From positions 1 to 64,000 of the forward strand of contig NZ_QMEJ01000001.1 in NCBI RefSeq assembly GCF_003390865.1: a stretch of DNA of 64,000 bases, given 5' to 3'. The position numbers and the translations under genes are program-made. Shown piece after piece: positions 43,792 to 52,266 of this stretch. Position 1 is the first letter of the stretch. Every line of letters begins with the position of its first letter. Below the pieces are notes generated by a model. The model did not search any database, was not told where the DNA came from, and saw nothing but the letters and a program-made list of their open reading frames with translations. The DNA comes from Tropicimonas sp. IMCC34011. GTDB taxonomy: Bacteria; Pseudomonadota; Alphaproteobacteria; Rhodobacterales; Rhodobacteraceae.

Positions 43792-43923
43792 GCGGACACG
43801 GGGAAAATAGGTCCGCCCTGAGCGCTCCCAAAACGGCTCGCCAGACAATTTTTCGGATTCTCGCGCAGTCACTCAGACGGACCGGCGGACCCCCCTACGG
43901 GGGGATGTCCGCCGGTCCGTCTG
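43792..43923. promoter_or_regulatory. Large inverted repeat with four GTCCGCC boxes
   Basis: A perfect 17-bp inverted repeat lies at 43874-43890 and 43907-43923, and the 16 bases between its arms are C-rich then G-rich (CCCCC-TACG-GGGGG core), so the whole 50 bp can form a cruciform. Each arm contains GTCCGCC or its complement, and two more copies lie nearby at 43792-43798 and 43811-43817. It sits in the 250-bp gap between the divergent RepA-type ATPase and HTH genes. It may be an operator or a replication origin of element B. Its symmetry and position between divergent genes argue against a simple terminator. Confidence 0.6.
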
Positions 43924-44001
43924 GTGCCGCGTCCGCATTTTCCGGATCGTGCATTTCTTCCCTATGTCCTCTCCAGAGCCAGTGAAACTTGGAGAGAAAC
44001 C

Positions 44002-44358
44002 ATGAAAAACAGTGACTTGAACCCAATCCCGCTGGGCGAGGCGGCTCGTCTGCTGGGAGTGTCACAGCGGACCGTTCGTCGCCTCGTCGACGCCGGCGAC
44101 ATTCCCGCGGTGCGGATCGGCGCAACGTTGGCAATTCCCCCGAGCGCCTGGCCGCTTTCGGCATGTCGTCCGGGGGAGGGTGCCGAACTCCGGCCACTCC
44201 TGAGCCAGCATGAAGTCGCACAAGCCCTCGATTGCCCGCCGTGTGACGTCAGGGCTCTGGCAGCTTCGGGGAAGCTGACGACGATCATGATCGGCAAGTC
44301 GTGCCGCTGGCGCGAAGTGGAGGTCACGGCGCTTGCTGAAGTGGAGGGCGCGCAATGA
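44002..44358 (+). CDS. Two-domain helix-turn-helix (excisionase-like) protein
   Basis: This 118-aa protein starts at ATG 44002 after GGAGAG. It contains two HTH_17/excisionase-type domains in one chain: IPLGEAARLLGVSQRTVRRL with DAGDIPAVRIGATLAI, and LLSQHEVAQALDCPPCDVRA with LTTIMIGKSCRWREVEV. A double domain is unusual for excisionase-size proteins, which have one. It may bind the paired repeats in the upstream gap. It overlaps the next gene by ATGA. Confidence 0.75.
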   Translation: MKNSDLNPIPLGEAARLLGVSQRTVRRLVDAGDIPAVRIGATLAIPPSAWPLSACRPGEGAELRPLLSQHEVAQALDCPPCDVRALAASGKLTTIMIGKSCRWREVEVTALAEVEGAQ

Positions 44359-44624
44359 TCACCGCGCCGGACGACTCCTACAGCGCTGCCGAGGCGGCGC
44401 AGCGGCTGGAGGTCTCCGAGCGCCAGGTGCATCGCTATCTGGAGAAGGGTCGCCTGCGCGGGTCGAAGGCGTCGGGCCGCTGGCGGATTACCGAGCTCCA
44501 GATCTGGGTGTTCCAGGGCATCGCGGACGAAATGCTCGCCTCCTGGCGGGAATACTGCCGCTCCATTGAAAGCGCCGCAGAAATTTCTGCGGAAAATCAG
44601 ACAGATAGAGAATCAGGGGAGTAG
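44355..44624 (+). CDS. Helix-turn-helix (excisionase/MerR-like) protein
   Basis: This is an 89-aa protein whose start overlaps the previous stop by 4 bp. It has a single HTH_17 domain, YSAAEAAQRLEVSERQVHRY with LEKGRLRGSKASGRWRI, followed by an acidic helix. Proteins of this size act as excision directionality factors or regulators in integrative elements. Its coupling with the preceding two-domain protein suggests both act on the same sites, perhaps for excision by the recombinases downstream. Confidence 0.75.
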   Translation: MITAPDDSYSAAEAAQRLEVSERQVHRYLEKGRLRGSKASGRWRITELQIWVFQGIADEMLASWREYCRSIESAAEISAENQTDRESGE

Positions 44625-44824
44625 GAGCGGTCTGCACGGCGTGGGCGTGCAGACCCTCCGCTCTCCCCCGAAGGCACCGGATGTCTGTGAGTGTCGGTAA
44701 ATGTCCACTGGCGACTTCCTGCGACCACCCCCGTCCCCCGTCCTTCGAGAGCAGCCGCGTCTTCCGGAACGCGACTGCCTCTCGCAGGCGGATGACGGCA
44801 ACAACGAAAAGAAAGAATGAACCG

Positions 44825-47098
44825 ATGAAGCATCAGGATTTCCAGGACGCCGAACCCGTTGATGACGGCGGTGATACCGCAGACCTCCGACGCTGCCTCT
44901 GGCTTAGCAACATGAACGCCGCGACCCGGCAGGCAACCCTCGACAGTTTGGCGAAACTGTGCGCGGTGTCGGCCGCCGACGGCGAACTGGCCGTCACGCG
45001 GGTTCGCCAGATCGTCGCTGCCCCTGACGCCGCGACCAGGGCGGCGCTGGACGGGCGGTGGACGCAAATCGCCAGTGATCTGCGCCGGGCGCTGCGTCTC
45101 TGGGACGACGGGCCGACGCAATGGCTGGCACGTCGGCTCCGTTGCCGGGTGCCGACCCTTTCCGACGCCGCAACCGCGGCCAGCCTCAGGTTTGGCTCAG
45201 ACGACGCGAAGCGCGCGACGGCAGCCCTCCAAGCCCTCGCCGCCTCCGAGGGCGGCGCTCTCGAGGACCTTCCGGCCACCGCGGCCGCAGTTGAGCCGCT
45301 CCTCCGCAACGCCACCCCTGAGACTTTCGGCGTGGCCAGCATGAAGAGCCTGGAAAACAAGCGAACCCTTGTCCGGCGCGCCGTCCGCCTTGTCGATCCG
45401 GTCAGCAGCGGACTGCGCGAGACCTCCGTCGCGACCCTGCCGTCGCACTGGAAGCAGACCGTAGAGACGATCCAGACGCAACTGAAGGACCATGAGACCA
45501 GTGCCGCCGCGATCCTGCGTCGTCTCGCCGGCTTCTGCGCCCGGCAGGGCGTTGCTGCCATGGAGATAGACGGTCCTCTCATCGACGCCTTCGTCGCCCT
45601 CGAGATGGCAACCCACACGCCGGGATATGTCGAGAAGCTTCGCGCCGCGTTCCGGCGATGGAACGACTCGGTCGATGCCGGTCTCGCGGCTCCGTGTCTG
45701 CCACTCCCGGGTGCGTCGGTACATCGGCAGGCCAACGTGGACTGGAAAAGCGTTCCCGCGGCGATCCGGTCGCCTGTCGATGCCTATCTCGCGACCGCCG
45801 TGTCGTTGCGAAACCCTGGGGACTGGAGCGACTTCGTCCCGGACGAAGATCTCGAATATGCCGAGCTCGGCATCGCCTTCATCGACCCCGTCTCGGAAGA
45901 CAGCGATCAAGCGGCGCCGATACTCGAGCCCGGCACTCACAGAAACTGGCGAGACGCCGTCAAGCGCGCTTGGCACGCCGCCTCGATGGACCCGCGCGTA
46001 CATCCGAAGCCGAGTGTCCTCGCCGACCTGTTTTCCCGGGCCGTGATTGCGGCGCTGGTAGCATCGACACGCGATGCCCGCCGGCAGCGGCTCGAGGCGC
46101 AGGCCAGGATCTTCGATCCCAAGGTGAAAGGCCGCTACGAGCACTCGCTCGTCGAGGCACTCTGCTCGGTCGGACGCGCCTTGGCCGTCGATCCGGATCG
46201 GGTCGAGGAAGTGGACGAGTTGAAACGACAGCTCGATCCCAACGTCGTCGGGATGAAGCGGGCTCCGGATGGGAGCTTTAAGCGAGTCTACGCGGAGCGC
46301 CGCATCGGCCTACGGCACGCCACGATGCTGGCCGCGTTCGCCGACACCTCGCAGCTGAAGCGCTGGTTCGAAGCGCCCTCGGCTCTCTGGGCCCTCGCGA
46401 CCGCGCCGATCCGCCAGGGCCGCAAGCCCCAGTTGCTTCAGGCCACACTCGCGAGGTCCGCGCTCGTCGCGCGCGTCGGCCAGTACGTGGCGCCGATCCG
46501 GCGCACGAACCTTGCCCGGCTGCGATATCGCGGCGACGACCGCCACCTCATGCTGCCGGAAAGCGACGGCGAAGGCACGCTGCGGATTCCGGCCGACGAA
46601 GGGAAGACGCTGAAGGAAATCCACGTCCGGATCGATCGCGAGACCGTTCGGATGCTGAAGTACTACATACAGCACTTCCTGCCCGTCGCGCAGAAGCATG
46701 CGACGGCCGGTGCCGACAATCCGCATCTGTTTCCCGGAGCAGGTGGCCGCGCGGTCGAGGGCGGCGGCTATGCCGTCGGTCGCGGGTACATCACGAAGTC
46801 GAAGCTGAACACTGCTTTCAGGAAGCACATGCGCAAGCATTGCGGACTGAAGATGTGCCTTCACGTCATGCGGCATCTCGCCGGAAAGATCATCCTCGAC
46901 CAGGACCCGTCGGCGATGTCGCTGGTCCAGGAGATCCTCGGCCACAAGCGGCTGAAGACGACGCAGGCGTACTACGCCGAGGTGTCGAAGATCGTGGCGC
47001 AGCGGCGCTACATTCACCTGCTCGAGCGGAAGGCGCGGCAGGTGCTGGCGACCGTGACGTTCAGGTTCATCGACCCGCGGACGGGAAAGGAACTCTGA
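44825..47098 (+). CDS. Tyrosine recombinase, first of an adjacent pair
   Basis: This 757-aa protein starts at ATG 44825. Upstream ATGs at 44681 and 44792 are possible but have worse context. The first 500 residues are Ala/Arg-rich helices without clear domains. The C-terminal part has the recombinase catalytic residues: PIRRTNLARLRYRG near 558, HVMRHLAGKII near 680, then GHKRLKTTQAYYAEVSK near 706 with the nucleophile tyrosine. It is much larger than a phage integrase (about 400 aa). It is followed after 1 bp by a second recombinase. Sets of two or three adjacent tyrosine recombinases are known (for example recombinase-in-trio elements), so the two may act as one complex. Confidence 0.82.
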   Translation: MKHQDFQDAEPVDDGGDTADLRRCLWLSNMNAATRQATLDSLAKLCAVSAADGELAVTRVRQIVAAPDAATRAALDGRWTQIASDLRRALRLWDDGPTQWLARRLRCRVPTLSDAATAASLRFGSDDAKRATAALQALAASEGGALEDLPATAAAVEPLLRNATPETFGVASMKSLENKRTLVRRAVRLVDPVSSGLRETSVATLPSHWKQTVETIQTQLKDHETSAAAILRRLAGFCARQGVAAMEIDGPLIDAFVALEMATHTPGYVEKLRAAFRRWNDSVDAGLAAPCLPLPGASVHRQANVDWKSVPAAIRSPVDAYLATAVSLRNPGDWSDFVPDEDLEYAELGIAFIDPVSEDSDQAAPILEPGTHRNWRDAVKRAWHAASMDPRVHPKPSVLADLFSRAVIAALVASTRDARRQRLEAQARIFDPKVKGRYEHSLVEALCSVGRALAVDPDRVEEVDELKRQLDPNVVGMKRAPDGSFKRVYAERRIGLRHATMLAAFADTSQLKRWFEAPSALWALATAPIRQGRKPQLLQATLARSALVARVGQYVAPIRRTNLARLRYRGDDRHLMLPESDGEGTLRIPADEGKTLKEIHVRIDRETVRMLKYYIQHFLPVAQKHATAGADNPHLFPGAGGRAVEGGGYAVGRGYITKSKLNTAFRKHMRKHCGLKMCLHVMRHLAGKIILDQDPSAMSLVQEILGHKRLKTTQAYYAEVSKIVAQRRYIHLLERKARQVLATVTFRFIDPRTGKEL

Positions 47099-47099
47099 A

Positions 47100-48572
47100 A
47101 TGCCGAGACGCAGACTCACTCTACCGCCGTCTTCCTGGCCCGAGGACCTGCGGGAGCGTTTCGAACGCCACTCGCTCTCCGCGGCGCAGAGAACCCGACT
47201 TCGTAGGGGCCTCGGTCGCTGGTTTCGGCTCTCGATGGATCTCGGCGCCGACGCCCGCGACGCGACGCGGGAGACATGGAAGGAACGCACGCAGGGACTG
47301 TCGCGGCCGGTCCGGAACGAGGTGCGCCAGGCTCTCGCCATCGTCTTCCCGGATGCGGCGGCGTCGCTCTACGAGGGTGACAACCAACAGAAGGGACGGA
47401 GTGATCCTCGCGACCAGCTTCGCGCAATCGTCGAGCGCAACCTGGCGAGATTTCCCGACGCTTGGCGCGCCGCCGCCGCGCCGCTGTTGCATGTCGACGC
47501 GGATGGTCTCGGAGACGGCATCCTTGTGCAGGCCTGGGCTCCGAGCACGATCCAGCGGCGCGTTGAGACGGCGGCGCATCACTTCGACTGGTGTCGCGCC
47601 CGTGGTCTGCCGGAAGATATCACGCCTGACGGGCTACGCGCGAAACTTCGCGAGGACCAGGCCAGGGTCGCGCGCGGCGAACGCCGGCTTGGTGGAGTGA
47701 GCGTCGATCTCGAGGCGCTGGCGGGTCTTGCGCAGGCACTTCGTCCCGAGAGGGACTGGGCATGGCTGAAGACCGCGCGCGACCGGCTCAAGAAACTTGC
47801 CGCCAACCATGGATCGCGCAATGCGGCCCGTGCCGTCGATGCGGCGGAGCTGCGTGTCGCCGGACAGCAACTCCTCGCCAAGGCCGATGCGGCTCACGCC
47901 GTAGCCCGACACCGACGAGACTTCGTTGTGGCACACACCCGGGCACGGACCGCGCTGACGATCATCCTACTGGCGGAGGCACCGATCCGGCTGACCGGAT
48001 GTGCCGAGCTTGAGCTGGGGGAGAGCCTGCTCGGTGATCTCCGCGGCCTGTTTCTCGATGCGGGGAGCACGAAGGAGGCCAACACGGATCGGCGGATGTT
48101 CAGCGCCACGCTGATCGACGCGATCGGACGATACGTCCGTCTCCATCGGGCGGTGATCGCCGCTCCGGGCGAAACAAGGTTGTTCGTGGGAGAGCGTGGT
48201 GGCCCGGTGAAGGGCGCACAGCTCAGCAAGATCCTCGGCGATTACACGGAGCCCGTCTTCAGGGTGCGCGTCACGCCGCATGCGGTTCGGCATTCTGTCG
48301 CGAACTTCATCGCCGCGACCGCGCCGGAGGAGGCTGCGCTGGCGAGCATCATCCTCAACCACAAGGGTGATGACGTGACACCGGTCTACACGCAGCGTGG
48401 CGACCAGATCATCGCCTCGCGGAAGCTCGGTAAGGCGACCCGGATCGGAGCAGCAGAACTGGAAGCGGATACCGCTCCGACACGGCGCGGCCGGTCAGGG
48501 CCGAGGCCCGGCAAGGCACGCCGCAGGAATCAAAAGCCGCGCCGGGCGCCTCGCCGGACCCGGGGAGGATGA
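47100..48572 (+). CDS. Tyrosine recombinase, second of the pair
   Basis: This is a 490-aa protein starting 1 bp after the first recombinase stop. It has its own catalytic set: APIRLTGCAELELGE near 294, the HAVRHSVANFIA box near 393 and HKGDDVTPVYTQRGDQI near 420 with a tyrosine. The C-terminus is a basic Arg/Pro/Lys tail (about 450-490) that may contact DNA. The pair seems to act together. Which sites they use is unknown, because element B has a separate integrase beside the tRNA. Confidence 0.8.
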   Translation: MPRRRLTLPPSSWPEDLRERFERHSLSAAQRTRLRRGLGRWFRLSMDLGADARDATRETWKERTQGLSRPVRNEVRQALAIVFPDAAASLYEGDNQQKGRSDPRDQLRAIVERNLARFPDAWRAAAAPLLHVDADGLGDGILVQAWAPSTIQRRVETAAHHFDWCRARGLPEDITPDGLRAKLREDQARVARGERRLGGVSVDLEALAGLAQALRPERDWAWLKTARDRLKKLAANHGSRNAARAVDAAELRVAGQQLLAKADAAHAVARHRRDFVVAHTRARTALTIILLAEAPIRLTGCAELELGESLLGDLRGLFLDAGSTKEANTDRRMFSATLIDAIGRYVRLHRAVIAAPGETRLFVGERGGPVKGAQLSKILGDYTEPVFRVRVTPHAVRHSVANFIAATAPEEAALASIILNHKGDDVTPVYTQRGDQIIASRKLGKATRIGAAELEADTAPTRRGRSGPRPGKARRRNQKPRRAPRRTRGG

Positions 48573-48923
48573 TTGCCGTCCGCTGGCGGCTACCCAGCCT
48601 CACCGGCACCCCCGATGCCATGGCAAGATGTGCGAGGTCAGTCGACCGAGACAGGCGGAAGTCCGGACTGCTTTATGGAGGGCTGCCGAAGTGGGGTTGA
48701 TCAGCAGGGATGAGGAAGCCCGGACGCGCCAGGGCGCCTGATCGCTGCGGGTCCTCCGAATGAGACCCGCATCGCACAGGCTCCGGTGAGGGCGCGAGGG
48801 GAAACGGAAACGAGGCGGACGACATAGGGGGCGCCGCCTACAGCATCGCGTCGCAGACGACAGGAGGGGAACAGCGACGATCTTGAAGCCGGCTTTTCCG
48901 GTCGGCATGGAACGGAGGTCCCA
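48573..48923. other. Gap after the recombinase pair
   Basis: 351 bp without a supported gene. The frames here are continuations of out-of-frame readings. An ACGGAGG ribosome binding site for the next gene lies at 48911-48917. No repeat or hairpin stands out. Confidence 0.4.
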
Positions 48924-49313
48924 ATGTTCCATCGATACATGTCGCCCACTGCGGCGACACCCGCCTTCGCCCTGCATGTCCTGTTCGAACAGGACTGGCC
49001 GGCCTACCGGCAGGCGGCAGAACTCCTCGCCGGGCGGCGGGGCGGCCGTCTTGTCGACCAAATCGTGGGCATGCTCGAAGAGAGCCCGGTCGTGACGCGG
49101 CGGACTCGCCTGGCTCTTAGCGATTTGCTCGACATCCTCGCGCTCGAGCGCGTGGAAATCGAGGACAGCGAAGAGGCGGCGCTCTTCGCCATGATCGATC
49201 CCCAAAATCCCGTGGTGGAGGACATCTGCCTCCTCACGGATCGGTTGCGTGAAGCCCTCGAACTGGCGGACCAGGATCACCCGCCGGCACCGCGCAACCT
49301 GGCCGCTGCGTAA
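48924..49313 (+). CDS. Hypothetical protein, element B
   Basis: This 129-aa protein has an ATG preceded by ACGGAGG. It is helical and acidic towards the end (LALSDLLDILALERVEIEDS, then VVEDICLLTDRLREALELAD) with no recognised motif. It is followed by a second small gene with the same kind of start, and both may be conserved accessory genes next to the recombinases. Confidence 0.55.
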   Translation: MFHRYMSPTAATPAFALHVLFEQDWPAYRQAAELLAGRRGGRLVDQIVGMLEESPVVTRRTRLALSDLLDILALERVEIEDSEEAALFAMIDPQNPVVEDICLLTDRLREALELADQDHPPAPRNLAAA

Positions 49314-49418
49314 CCCCACGCATCGGTCACGCCGCCGGACCTCCTGCCGGCGGCGCTTGACGACACCTGCTTTTGCAAGCGCGGCACCCGCCGCGGGCAG
49401 CATGTCGGAGGACGTCCC

Positions 49419-49784
49419 ATGAACACTCACCCGGATATTGCGGCGCGGCAGGCGGACACGCCCCGTGCCTGCGATGTCGCATCCGCGCTCGATGCGCAGC
49501 TCGCGCCGCTCGCGGCCATCGCCGCAGTCTTGGGCGACGCCTCCGGCCAGGCTGCCGTGGCGGAGCTGAAGCGGCACACGGAGGCCGCCGCGCCGGACAC
49601 GCGCTATCTTCTTGGTGCCGCTGCGCGGGTCCGCGACATGCTGGCACAAGTTCGGTTCGCTGACTTGGTCGAAGTGGAAACTGAGGCAGAGGTGCTTCGA
49701 GACCTCGCGGCCAGCGTCAGCTGGCACGGCGCGCGAATGGACGAGGCCATGTTCCGACTCTCCGCAATGGTCACAGAGGGTTAA
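49419..49784 (+). CDS. Hypothetical helical protein, element B
   Basis: This is a 121-aa protein with GGAGGACGTCCC before its ATG. It is Ala-rich and helical (QLAPLAAIAAVLGDASGQAA, DLVEVETEAEVLRDLAASVS), with no motif I can name. A strong terminator hairpin follows at 49793. It lies end to end with the integrase gene on the other strand. Confidence 0.55.
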   Translation: MNTHPDIAARQADTPRACDVASALDAQLAPLAAIAAVLGDASGQAAVAELKRHTEAAAPDTRYLLGAAARVRDMLAQVRFADLVEVETEAEVLRDLAASVSWHGARMDEAMFRLSAMVTEG

Positions 49785-49792
49785 ACAACTCT

Positions 49793-49820
49793 GGGTGGCG
49801 GCAGCGTCCGCCACCCGTTT
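49793..49820. terminator. Terminator between convergent genes
   Basis: GGGTGGCGG (49793-49801) and CCGCCACCC (49808-49816) form a perfect 9-bp stem with a 6-nt loop, followed by GTTT. It lies between the plus-strand hypothetical gene and the minus-strand integrase. Confidence 0.65.
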
Positions 49821-49855
49821 ACACCGGCGGCCGGAGTCAGGGGGTCTGTCAGCGA

Positions 49856-51862
49856 TCAAGACACCACGCGAAGCGAAACACCGGTCCTTTCCTGACTGGG
49901 ATGGCCGAACGGACTCTGCACCTGTTCCAGGTTGAAACGGATCTCGGAGACAACGTTGTAGAGGGTCTTGATCGCGATTCCGCCCTGCGCGTAGGACTTT
50001 TCGCCCTCGTCGAGACCCTCGTGCCCCATCAGGGCCCGCTTGATGTAACCAGGGACGCGATTGTCCATCAGGGCGTGGTGGAACGTTGTACGAAGCGCGT
50101 GGAAGTCGAGACCCCGCCAATAGACGCCATGCGCCTGCCGGTACTTGGTGAACTCCTTGGTGAACAGTTCGGTGAAGGTCTCCTTGTGCTTGCCGCGCTT
50201 GAGCTCCGGGAACAGGCGCGGTTCGCCCTGCCGGCGCCGCAGTTCGACCAGCTTGATCAGTCCAAGACGAACGAGCTCGGGGTGAACGGGGATCACCCGG
50301 ACCCCGGCGTCCGACTTGATGCTGTTTCCGGCCGTGTCGCGGAGGCGGTAGTAATGGATGCCACCAGAAGTTTCGAAGTCGTCGGGTGAAAGCTGGAGGA
50401 TTTCCTCCTCGCGCCCGCCGCCAATTAGGGCCATCAGAGGTGACCAGAACATCGGATCGCCCACGTCTGCGGAGCGTCCCCGAAACACCGGTGTGGCAAG
50501 TAGATTGTAGAGGCGGTCATCCCAGGGGCGCCGGTCGCGCTTTTCCTCCAACTTCCGCATCCTGGCCGCGCTCTTGTTACTGATCATGTGCTTCTCGAAA
50601 GGGCTGCTTTCGAGTTGCCCAAGCTTGACCAGCATCTTTGCCGGGCGATTGAGCGCACGCGTGTGCTTGAGAACCGTCTCGACCCGGATGCGCGGGGTGA
50701 GGTTGTCCAGCCTCGCGCGCTCGATCTTGGCTTCGGAACCACCCGAAAGGGTCGCTTCCGCGACCGCCCGTTCGATGTTTCGCTTTTCCTCGGCATCAGT
50801 CTCCATGATCAGAACATCAAGATCCCGTGTCTCGGAGCAGCTTTTCGCATGACGTTCGGGGATCAGCCGAAGCTTCTTCTTGGCCTCCCGGATCTGCTCG
50901 TCGGTGATGTCCGAGATCGGCCTGTTGCCGAGCAGTCCGATCCAGAGACGCTTCCCGACTTCCAGGTTGTTCCTGCTCGTTCTTTCCCATTTCTTCCCGG
51001 CGGCCTCATCCGGAACCTCCTCCTCGCCGAAGTCGTCGGTGTACCCCTCGAGCTTCTTGGCGATGTAGAGGTCGAAGTAGTCACCGAGCCGCATGGAACC
51101 TGCCCCCGTGGCCGGCCGCTTCCTCTGCGGCACCGGTCGGATGCTTGTCGCCTTGCTGTCGTTTTCTTCCTGCGCAGGCGGCGGCGCAGTTGCGAGCATC
51201 ACCGGAGGGACATCGGCCTCCTTGACGGGAGAAGGCACGAACTGGTCCTGATCAGGAGCATGGAACGCCGGCGCGGAAAGCGGCGTGGGGCAGGTTTCCG
51301 AAGCCAAGGCCGCTCGCGGCATCGCTTGCGGCAAGGCGGGACGCGGCGTGGCCCTTACCGCTCGCGACGAGCAGAAGTAGGGGCTCGGCGCATCGAAGAC
51401 GCCGGCGTCACGCCGCGCGTTTTCTTCAGCCGCGTCGAGCATGACGCGGAGCGCCCGGTATGCCAGGCGCGGCCAGTCCGCATCGGCCTCGTCCAGGTCG
51501 ACGCCGAGACGGCGCGCGACATCCCTCAAGGGCTGGCGCGCAGGCTCCCGGTCGCGCAGCGAAAGGGCGCAGCGGAGTGCATCAATGGCGGCCTGGGAGC
51601 ACGCCGCCTCGTAGGCGGCCGCCTCGGCGGTGAGCTGCGGCGCAACCTCGCGCGCGGTCTCATGCGCCTCGACGAGGAAGCATCCCAGCTCCTCGAGGTG
51701 CCTTGCCATGATCTGCGGCCCGATTGCCATCGTCGTCTCCGTCCTGCGGGCGAAGGCGATGTCGGTCAGAAAGGTCAGTTTCTGGGCCAGCACCTTCGCT
51801 TCGGGCGGGAGATGCGTTCGAAGCGGGAAAAGCAGTGACATTTTTTTCGCGGGCGGTCCCAT
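49856..51862 (-). CDS. Tyrosine integrase of element B
   Basis: This 668-aa integrase lies 210 bp from the tRNA-Asn att site. The N-terminal 230 residues are helical, then a Pro-rich linker, a core-binding region (MRLGDYFDLYIAKKL, WERTSRNNLEVGKRL) and the catalytic domain. Visible residues are Arg in LIGGGREEEILQLSP near 480, DFHALRTTFHHALMD near 586, MGHEGLDEGEKSYAQG near 610 with the nucleophile tyrosine, and RLFPELKRG in between. ATG 51862 or 51841 could be the start, and neither has a good ribosome binding site. It should recombine the two att copies at 26363 and 52070. Confidence 0.88.
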   Translation of the reverse strand: MGPPAKKMSLLFPLRTHLPPEAKVLAQKLTFLTDIAFARRTETTMAIGPQIMARHLEELGCFLVEAHETAREVAPQLTAEAAAYEAACSQAAIDALRCALSLRDREPARQPLRDVARRLGVDLDEADADWPRLAYRALRVMLDAAEENARRDAGVFDAPSPYFCSSRAVRATPRPALPQAMPRAALASETCPTPLSAPAFHAPDQDQFVPSPVKEADVPPVMLATAPPPAQEENDSKATSIRPVPQRKRPATGAGSMRLGDYFDLYIAKKLEGYTDDFGEEEVPDEAAGKKWERTSRNNLEVGKRLWIGLLGNRPISDITDEQIREAKKKLRLIPERHAKSCSETRDLDVLIMETDAEEKRNIERAVAEATLSGGSEAKIERARLDNLTPRIRVETVLKHTRALNRPAKMLVKLGQLESSPFEKHMISNKSAARMRKLEEKRDRRPWDDRLYNLLATPVFRGRSADVGDPMFWSPLMALIGGGREEEILQLSPDDFETSGGIHYYRLRDTAGNSIKSDAGVRVIPVHPELVRLGLIKLVELRRRQGEPRLFPELKRGKHKETFTELFTKEFTKYRQAHGVYWRGLDFHALRTTFHHALMDNRVPGYIKRALMGHEGLDEGEKSYAQGGIAIKTLYNVVSEIRFNLEQVQSPFGHPSQERTGVSLRVVS

Positions 51863-52069
51863 ATGATGGGCAAGCCAACGTTGCGGCCACCGCCGGCGCC
51901 AGTGGTAGCCGGTAGGTCGATACTCGAGGTGTCGTTGATTGGTCTGAAGGGTGCGCAGTGCTCCGACTCCTGTGCCAGCGAATGTGCCAGGCGGAGAGAC
52001 AGGAATCGTGCCGGAAAGTGCCGCGCTGCGACTCCTCGCAAGAAGTCTTTGCTTTTCAGCTACTTGAGG

Positions 52070-52090
52070 GAATTGGCTCCGGCGGTAGGG
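52070..52090 (-). repeat. att direct repeat within tRNA-Asn
   Basis: This is identical over 21 bases to 26363-26383. It overlaps the 3' end of the tRNA gene, so integration kept the tRNA intact. Confidence 0.85.
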
Positions 52091-52148
52091 ATCGAACCTA
52101 CGACCAATTGATTAACAGTCAACTGCTCTACCGCTGAGCTACGCCGGA
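52074..52148 (-). tRNA. trnN: tRNA-Asn (GTT)
   Basis: The minus strand folds into a full cloverleaf of 75 nt with an encoded CCA. The acceptor TCCGGCG pairs perfectly with CGCCGGA, the D arm is GCTCAGCGGTAGAGC, and the anticodon stem carries the loop CTGTTAA with anticodon GTT. The T arm is GTAGGTTCGATCCCTAC. Its 3' end is the integration site of element B. Confidence 0.97.
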
Positions 52149-52266
52149 ACACGGCGAGACGTTTAGCAATGCGGGTGGTGGGCGTCCAGAGGTGTTTCAG
52201 AAAAACTTTGCTCTGAGTTGGAGACGTGGCGGAAACTTGGTGGGGGACCTGCGGAGGCGTTTGATT

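Larger units (their letters stand above)
26363..52090. mobile_element. Integrative element B in tRNA-Asn (25.7 kb)
   Basis: The element runs between two 21-bp direct repeats, one inside tRNA-Asn. It carries its own tyrosine integrase next to the tRNA, a KfrA-like and a RepA-type replication or maintenance module, two excisionase-size HTH proteins and a second recombinase pair. Its cargo is a TIR gene and a four-gene helicase-methylase-nuclease operon. No relaxase or type IV secretion gene lies inside it, so it is not self-transmissible as seen and may use region A's mobilisation genes when the two excise together. Confidence 0.85.
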
